A stretch of 35,594 nt of DNA from assembly GCF_018860385.1 (NCBI RefSeq), contig NZ_JAHKPH010000007.1, positions 1-35,594 of the forward strand, read 5' to 3'. This document shows, in pieces, positions 31,928-35,594 of the stretch. The position numbers and the translations under genes are program-made. The number at the start of each line of letters is the position of its first letter. The first letter of the stretch is position 1. Source of the stretch: Reinekea forsetii (GTDB taxonomy: Bacteria > Pseudomonadota > Gammaproteobacteria > Pseudomonadales > Natronospirillaceae). Under the pieces are notes generated by a model that worked only from the letters and a program-made list of their open reading frames with translations, was not told the origin of the DNA and did not search any database.

Positions 31928-32977
31928 ATGTCGCCTAGATCGCCCAAGAAAAAACTTACAGTTAAATCTGTAGCCAGTATTTTGGGCGTATCAACGGCGA
32001 CTGTTTCGAATGCTTTTAATCGTCCTGACCAGTTGTCATCTGATTTGCGCAACAAAATATTAGATGAATGTGAACGTATCGGTTATCACGGGCCAAACCC
32101 AGCGGCTAGAAGCTTAAGAACCGGGTCTACAGGGGTCGTTGGAATTATGTTAGCCGAAAAGCTCGCCTATAACTTTTCTGACCCTTGTGCAATCGAGTTT
32201 TTAGAAGGCGTTTCTCAAATACTCGATGATGCGCGCGTTAATATGTTGCTGATGCCAGGACGAGAGGAGTTTTACAAAAAGACTTCTTTGGAATCAATTC
32301 CTGATCGTTACATTATTTATGGCCCACCAAAAGACTTGCCATTGCTGGATAGAATTGAAAGGCAGCATAAGCCTATTATTTCTGTAGATTTCAATTTAGA
32401 GAACCATCTTTCGCTCAACATTGATAATTATGGCGGCGCAAAGGCTGCGGCCAATCATGTCTTTGAAACGACCTCAGGACCTGTAGCGGTTATCGGATTA
32501 AGGTTATCAAAAGACGCCGATGGAGATCGAATTAAGGCAAGCGATTTATACGACCCTAATTACTCAATCTCTCGCCAAAGATTAAACGCTTACTTGGATG
32601 CCTCAAAAGAAGTCAATCGCCCAATAGGCTTTGATTATATTTGGGATACCTCTAAAAGCTCTTGGGATGAAGGGGTAAAAGCGGCTCGGAGCGCCCTATC
32701 AGTTTCACCAAGACCGACCGCTCTGCTGTGTATGTCAGATAATTTAGCATTAGCTGCACTGTCGGTTGCTCGTGAAATGGGGCTTCGCGTTCCACAAGAG
32801 CTCAGTATTGTCGGTTTTGATGACACGCCTGCGGCCAGTGTTAATCATCCTGAAGTGACAACGGTTTACCAGCCAAGTTTAGAAAAAGGCCGATTAGCGG
32901 CCAAGATGGTTTTAAACCCAGAAAACTATGACAGCATAGTGCTGCCGACTGAGTTAAAAATCCGAGAAACCAGCTAA
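31928..32977 (+). CDS. LacI-family transcriptional regulator of the alpha-glucoside operon
   Basis: The 349-residue protein has the N-terminal LacI helix-turn-helix and hinge: KLTVKSVASILGVSTATVSNAFNRP (10-34), then NPAARSLRTGSTGVVGIM. A periplasmic-binding-protein-like sensor domain follows, with GFDDTPAASVNHPEVTTVYQP near the end as in typical LacI/GalR proteins. It is the last gene of the operon, so it is autoregulated if it binds the two mirror-image palindromes upstream of the first gene. The effector is likely an imported sugar or its product (inferred from context). The gene converges with a 52-residue gene, with 6 bases between the two stop codons and no clear terminator. Confidence 0.92.
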   Translation: MSPRSPKKKLTVKSVASILGVSTATVSNAFNRPDQLSSDLRNKILDECERIGYHGPNPAARSLRTGSTGVVGIMLAEKLAYNFSDPCAIEFLEGVSQILDDARVNMLLMPGREEFYKKTSLESIPDRYIIYGPPKDLPLLDRIERQHKPIISVDFNLENHLSLNIDNYGGAKAAANHVFETTSGPVAVIGLRLSKDADGDRIKASDLYDPNYSISRQRLNAYLDASKEVNRPIGFDYIWDTSKSSWDEGVKAARSALSVSPRPTALLCMSDNLALAALSVAREMGLRVPQELSIVGFDDTPAASVNHPEVTTVYQPSLEKGRLAAKMVLNPENYDSIVLPTELKIRETS

Positions 32978-32983
32978 TATTAA

Positions 32984-33142
32984 CTACTTAAACAATGCAA
33001 AATAGATAACGTAGAACCAACTGATCAGTCCATGGAAAATGGCCCACAAAATTGAGTTGTTTGCAGACCATGACATTGTTATCGCTAAGACAGAACCAAA
33101 TGACACGCCGTTTCGAACCACTTCATATCGTACCGATCTCAT
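32984..33142 (-). CDS. Small 52-residue membrane protein
   Basis: The ATG at 33142 follows a strong AAGGAG site. The product, MRSVRYEVVRNGVSFGSVLA... ending FALFK, has one or two hydrophobic helices (about residues 15-27 and 32-50) rich in Trp and Phe. It resembles small conserved uncharacterised proteins with a VVRNGVSFGS-like start that I believe occur in other gammaproteobacteria, though I cannot name a family. It is transcribed convergently to the LacI-family gene. A real gene is supported by its ribosome-binding site and membrane-like composition; function is unknown. Confidence 0.65.
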   Translation of the reverse strand: MRSVRYEVVRNGVSFGSVLAITMSWSANNSILWAIFHGLISWFYVIYFALFK

Positions 33143-33216
33143 ACCTTTCTCCTTTTTAAAGTAGGACCAGTTTATTCAATTGCGTTGGAGCAAGAAAGAG
33201 GCAGAAGTCATGAGAC

Positions 33217-33657
33217 TCATTGTGACGTTAGGCTTTTATCCATTAAGAGCGCATCAAATGTACCGAGGTTTAACTGGTAATAATTTTTTCGCCGACCGAC
33301 CGTTTTAAACCCTAGATTTTGATAAAGCCTAATAGCAGGTTCATTACCCTCTCGCACTTCTAAAAATACTTTGGTTAATTTTCGATCGACTAATGAGGAA
33401 ACCCAGGCGTTAAGCGCCTGAGCTCCGAATCCACTTCCGCGATACTCGGAAAGGATAAATAGTTGGATAAGCTCGGCTTCTGGCTCTATAACCTCTTCAA
33501 TGATAAAACCAATAAGGTGACTCTTTACAAAATAACCATTAACCTTATTTTGATCAGCGTACCTTTTGATTACAGATGTATGTAACGATGTTTCAGCGTC
33601 ACGTTCGCAGGCTTGTGCAATAACGTCTAGTTGAAGATCGGTTAACGGTTTAAACAT
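33217..33657 (-). CDS. rimI: Ribosomal protein S18-alanine N-acetyltransferase RimI
   Basis: RimI acetylates the N-terminal alanine of ribosomal protein S18 using acetyl-CoA. The 146-residue GNAT protein has the acetyl-CoA loop EYRGSGFGAQAL (around 70-81; R/Q-x-x-G-x-G/A type), LFILSEYRG before it, and VFLEVREGNEPAIRLYQNLGFKTVGRRKNYY at the C-terminal part, which is highly typical of RimI. Its ATG overlaps the end of the holD-like gene by 8 bases, a widespread pairing in gammaproteobacteria that supports both assignments. No unusual features. Confidence 0.9.
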   Translation of the reverse strand: MFKPLTDLQLDVIAQACERDAETSLHTSVIKRYADQNKVNGYFVKSHLIGFIIEEVIEPEAELIQLFILSEYRGSGFGAQALNAWVSSLVDRKLTKVFLEVREGNEPAIRLYQNLGFKTVGRRKNYYQLNLGTFDALLMDKSLTSQ

Positions 33658-34396
33658 TATAAAAAGGGGATGCCTTAATCAGTTTCCAAGCTTTTGCTTT
33701 TTCAGAAGGGTTTTGCAACATTTTGTACAATGAAGGTAATACTAGGTGCTCTTCAGGTTTATAAGTATCTGAGGAGGGTGCCCAGCCTTTAAGCTTCGGA
33801 AGTACGCCTCCTAATGCAATAATCTTCTTAGTTTTATGTTCTTCCGATAAATGATTTATAAAATCATCAACATAAGCTTTTGCGGACGCTAAACTTTGGT
33901 CAGCATTCTTATTTTGAAAAAACGGCCAAAAAATAGTGTGGTGATAAGCAAGGGTTGATTCTGTTTTATCGATTGATCGCAATATATTCTGTAGTAAACG
34001 CCAGGCCTGATCTTGTAACTCGGCATGATTAGCCACAAGTGAACTGGCGACAATGTAATCACCAATTATATACACCCCCAACCCAAACTTAACGGTTTCA
34101 GCTTTAACAGACTCCACTTGAGAATTAGGGCTTTGAGCGGACGCACCCTTAGTCTGATTAGGTTTAGGTACTGTCTCTTTAATTACTTCATTAGAAACTT
34201 TTTCATGAGCAGCAAGTGCCGATAATTGGTTAGAATAATCGTTATCTTCGTTACTAACGCCTTGATGCACTGCAGTAGGCTCATTTGCTTCTCTAAGAGT
34301 AGTAGGCAAAGCATTGATAAGGTGAACTCGAGGATACCAACGGTTAACCCCCATTTCCGATAAATAATCGTCTTTCCAATCAGCCTGAACAGTCAC
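33650..34396 (-). CDS. HolD-like protein (DNA polymerase III psi subunit-like), extended
   Basis: The gene sits immediately upstream of rimI, where holD is found in many gammaproteobacteria. The 248-residue protein begins with YLSEMGVNRWYPRV, matching the start of HolD (L-x-x-L/M-G-I-x-x-W). It ends with LPSLYKMLQNPSEKAKAWKLIK, similar to the HolD C-terminus. Between them is a low-complexity, Ser/Asn/Glu-rich insertion (about residues 35-100), making it much longer than the 137-residue E. coli protein. If correct, it links the clamp loader to chi and single-strand binding protein. The start is GTG with GAGGG upstream. The call rests on context and the two ends; a remote unrelated protein remains possible. 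Confidence 0.6.
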   Translation of the reverse strand: MTVQADWKDDYLSEMGVNRWYPRVHLINALPTTLREANEPTAVHQGVSNEDNDYSNQLSALAAHEKVSNEVIKETVPKPNQTKGASAQSPNSQVESVKAETVKFGLGVYIIGDYIVASSLVANHAELQDQAWRLLQNILRSIDKTESTLAYHHTIFWPFFQNKNADQSLASAKAYVDDFINHLSEEHKTKKIIALGGVLPKLKGWAPSSDTYKPEEHLVLPSLYKMLQNPSEKAKAWKLIKASPFYNV

Positions 34397-34515
34397 AAAT
34401 AACCCTCACATAAGAAAAGTTAGTTTAACAATAATTAGCCTTGGATCGGCAATTTATTTTGTCTAGTTTTTCGAAGGTAAAAAACTCTTTTTAAGTACTT
34501 CGGGTTGGTGCTTTC

Positions 34516-34640
34516 GGTGGCAGTGGTCGTCTTGAGGTTCCTGTTGCGTTTTCTTAGGTGCCATTGGCCGCCTTTTGGGCATTGCGGCTTGGCTCTTTCG
34601 GTGCCAGTGGTCGCCTTGAGGGTGTGGGTAGCTTGAGCGG
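34516..34640. repeat. Degenerate ~42-bp tandem repeats
   Basis: Three units start at 34516, 34557 and 34600 with GGTGGCAGTGGTCGTC-like sequence. The first and third share 25 of 27 bases around the start (34511-34537 and 34595-34621). A minus-strand open frame across them is repetitive and basic but has no ribosome-binding site, so I regard the stretch as non-coding. Confidence 0.6.
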
Positions 34641-34722
34641 TCGCTGTTCGCGCATCCCTGCGCCGCTTAACTTCGCCATCCATGGCTCAGATATCCGCTC
34701 AACCCACCCGCACCCTCAAGGC
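34613..34722 (-). repeat. Large stem-loop element 1 (conserved loop family)
   Basis: 28-base arms at 34613-34640 and 34695-34722 pair at 25 positions plus one G-U. They enclose a 54-base loop. The loop, read on the minus strand, is nearly identical to that of element 2 (34921-35029): both contain GAGCCATGGATGGCGAA and TTAAGCG. Inside the loop GCGCA-GGGA-TGCGC forms a hairpin closed by a GNRA-type tetraloop. Confidence 0.75.
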
Positions 34723-34755
34723 TTAATAGGTTGGCACCTTCATATCCAATGTTGC

Positions 34756-34880
34756 GTAGGAGCGATCGTAGTCTGCGGAGACGCGATGTTGTATGGAGAT
34801 GCAAATGTTTTTGTCCCACTTGTAGCTATAAACTAGCAGCTAAAAAAATCATCTCTCCGCTACGCTCCGAAGATTCCTAC
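34756..34880. repeat. Pair of REP-like sequences in inverted orientation
   Basis: GTAGGAGCGATCG at 34756 on the plus strand leads into an imperfect hairpin (ATCG..GTCT-GCGG-AGAC..CGAT, to 34787). On the minus strand GTAGGAATCTTCGG begins at 34880 and runs toward the first. GTAG heads in opposite orientation are typical of REP pairs (BIME/REPIN-like). The second hairpin is weak, so the call is tentative. Confidence 0.45.
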
Positions 34881-34920
34881 AAGTTACTCGGGCATATACT
34901 CAGTTTCTCAGCTGACCCAA

Positions 34921-35029
34921 GCCGTGGTGGCAGTGTGGTTGGCCTCGGGTATGTGAGCCATGGATGGCGAACTTAAGCGTACAGGGACGTATTCACCGCG
35001 ACCGAGGGCAACCACACTGCCGCCGCGGC
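34921..35029 (+). repeat. Large stem-loop element 2 (conserved loop family)
   Basis: 28-base arms at 34921-34948 and 35002-35029 pair at 25 positions plus two G-U. They enclose a 53-base loop that matches the loop of element 1 in opposite orientation. The arms are largely different from those of element 1, yet remain self-complementary. The internal hairpin around GGGA has changed bases on both sides (G-C to A-T type changes), as expected of a structured RNA. Confidence 0.75.
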
Positions 35030-35106
35030 ACAGCATGCCACTGAACTCAATCTTTTTAACCTTACCCGCAGCTCGCAGCCCTAAACCTTTTCAAATGCAA
35101 TAAACC

Positions 35107-35127
35107 AAAAAACCAGCACTAGGCTGG
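35107..35127 (-). terminator. Third, distal rRNA-type terminator
   Basis: CCAGC (35113-35117) and GCTGG (35123-35127) enclose ACTAG, followed on the minus strand by six T. It and its surroundings are a near copy of the terminator at 35382-35406, with one C lost from the stem. Confidence 0.65.
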
Positions 35128-35146
35128 GTTCTTGGGTTTATTTGGC

Positions 35147-35250
35147 CGGGCTGCGGGCAGACTTGACGTTTCGTTAAACGCATAAAAAAACCCCAGTAGA
35201 TTGCTCTACCGGGGCTCTTAGGTTTGGTCGGGCTGCGGGCAGACTTGACG
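35147..35250. repeat. 22-bp exact duplication next to the rRNA terminators
   Basis: Bases 35147-35168 and 35229-35250 are identical (22 bp, starting CGGGCTGCGGGCAG and ending CTTGACG). The CTTGACGATG end of the second copy and its continuation match the 3' end of 5S rRNA (35424-35433). This suggests that the 3' flank of the rRNA operon was duplicated more than once. Confidence 0.65.
35184..35214 (-). terminator. Second rRNA-operon terminator
   Basis: CCCCAGTAGA and TCTACCGGGG pair with one mismatch around TTGC. On the minus strand seven T follow. It lies about 210 bases beyond the 5S gene, in line with rRNA transcription. Confidence 0.8.
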
Positions 35251-35381
35251 ATGGCCCGGCCCTGAGCCTAGCTCAGTGCGTTCTTCACTAGCGCCCTACC
35301 GTTAAGGTAGCCCGCTTTGGCTTCGCCAACCGTTCATCACCCTACTCGAGAGCAGGTCTCTATTTACAAACCCCATAAACC

Positions 35382-35406
35382 AAAAAACCCAGCACTAGGC
35401 TGGGTT
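35382..35406 (-). terminator. First terminator after 5S rRNA
   Basis: AACCCAGC (35386-35393) and GCTGGGTT (35399-35406) form a perfect 8-bp stem around ACTAG, with six T following on the minus strand. It lies 17 bases beyond the 3' end of 5S rRNA. Confidence 0.85.
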
Positions 35407-35422
35407 CTTGGGTTTATTTGGC

Positions 35423-35540
35423 GCTTGACGATGACCTACTCTCACATGGGGAAACCCCACACTACCATCGGCGATACGTCGTTTCACTGCTGAGTTCGGT
35501 ATGGGATCAGGTGGTTCCAACGCTCTATGGTCGTCAAGCA
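35423..35540 (-). rRNA. rrf: 5S ribosomal RNA
   Basis: The minus strand reads GCTTGACGACCATAGAGCG at the 5' side, then the conserved GGAACCACCTGATCCC, CCGAACTCAG and AGTGAAACGACG segments, and ends with GAGAGTAGGTCATCGTCAAGC. The two ends pair as helix I. Length (about 118 bases) and sequence match gammaproteobacterial 5S rRNA closely. It is the last gene of an rRNA operon whose 23S gene must lie beyond the right edge; 35541-35594 is the 23S-5S spacer. Confidence 0.96.
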
Positions 35541-35594
35541 AACTGGTTGTGTAACTCGTGGAGGCTTTTTACGTTGCTCTCACACGCTTTACGC

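Larger units (their letters stand above)
34397..35422. other. ~1-kb gene-free region between the holD-like gene and 5S rRNA
   Basis: No open frame here has both a ribosome-binding site and a recognisable protein. The stretch is filled by tandem repeats (34516-34640), two stem-loop elements (34613-34722 and 34921-35029), a REP-like pair between them, and three terminators with duplicated rRNA-flank sequence (35098-35406). Bases 34397-34515 hold nothing I can name apart from the presumed promoter area of the holD-like gene. Confidence 0.7.

Noticed and set aside
34435-34683. Minus-strand open frame of 82 codons with 28-residue internal repeats (LKATTGTER... / LKTTTATES...)
   Set aside because: The repeats reflect the underlying non-coding tandem DNA repeats; the start codon lies in the loop of a stem-loop element and has no ribosome-binding site.
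35256-35370. Possible tRNA gene downstream of 5S rRNA
   Set aside because: Short hairpins are present (for example CTGAGC-CTA-GCTCAG) but no cloverleaf, T-loop GTTCGA-type segment or CCA-adjacent acceptor could be assembled.
1-35594. CRISPR array or insertion sequence
   Set aside because: No regularly spaced identical repeats with unique spacers and no transposase reading frame were seen on either strand.

Overview
The window is chromosomal DNA from a gammaproteobacterium, most likely a marine, Oceanospirillales- or Pseudomonas-like one. This rests on the gene order rplM-rpsI-petA-petB-petC-sspA-sspB, a holD-like/rimI pair, cmoA-cmoB and a gammaproteobacterial-type 5S rRNA. I cannot name the species.

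Region 1 (1-6846, minus strand) is housekeeping core: ribosomal proteins L13 and S9, the three subunits of the cytochrome bc1 complex, SspA and SspB, a small membrane protein and peptide chain release factor 3 (prfC). A strong promoter with a GC-rich discriminator points off the left edge.

Region 2 (about 6781-22653) is a ~15.9-kb genomic island inserted in the 5' end of prfC, the site used by SXT/R391 elements. A 15-bp repeat (ATCATCTCTCACCCA on the minus strand) lies at both ends. The displaced native first codons of prfC and their promoter remain at the right end. The island supplies prfC with a new start and probably a new promoter. It carries an AbiEi/AbiEii toxin-antitoxin pair with two operator-like palindromes, an ArdA antirestriction protein, a 59-residue orphan gene, and one long minus-strand operon: integrase - AlpA-like HTH - Dcm-type cytosine methylase - Vsr - MORC-like GHKL ATPase - Z1 helicase - DUF4420 PD-(D/E)XK protein - AIPR protein - a second GHKL ATPase fused to a nuclease-like domain. 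The integrase has lost its C-terminal catalytic half, so the island looks stranded. This defence operon is the most interesting system in the window.

Region 3 (22734-33142) holds cmoA-cmoB (wobble-uridine modification), then an alpha-glucoside/sucrose operon: binding protein, two permeases, amylosucrase-type GH13, alpha-glucosidase-type GH13 and a LacI-family regulator. Two mirror-image LacI-type operators lie upstream of its first gene. No ABC ATPase gene is present. A 52-residue membrane protein gene converges on the regulator gene.

Region 4 (33217-35594, minus strand) has rimI and a holD-like gene, then about 1 kb without genes before the 5S rRNA. That kilobase is full of structure: degenerate ~42-bp tandem repeats, two large stem-loops with a conserved ~53-nt loop but different self-complementary 28-bp arms, a REP-like pair between them, and three terminators interleaved with copies of the sequence flanking the 3' end of 5S rRNA.
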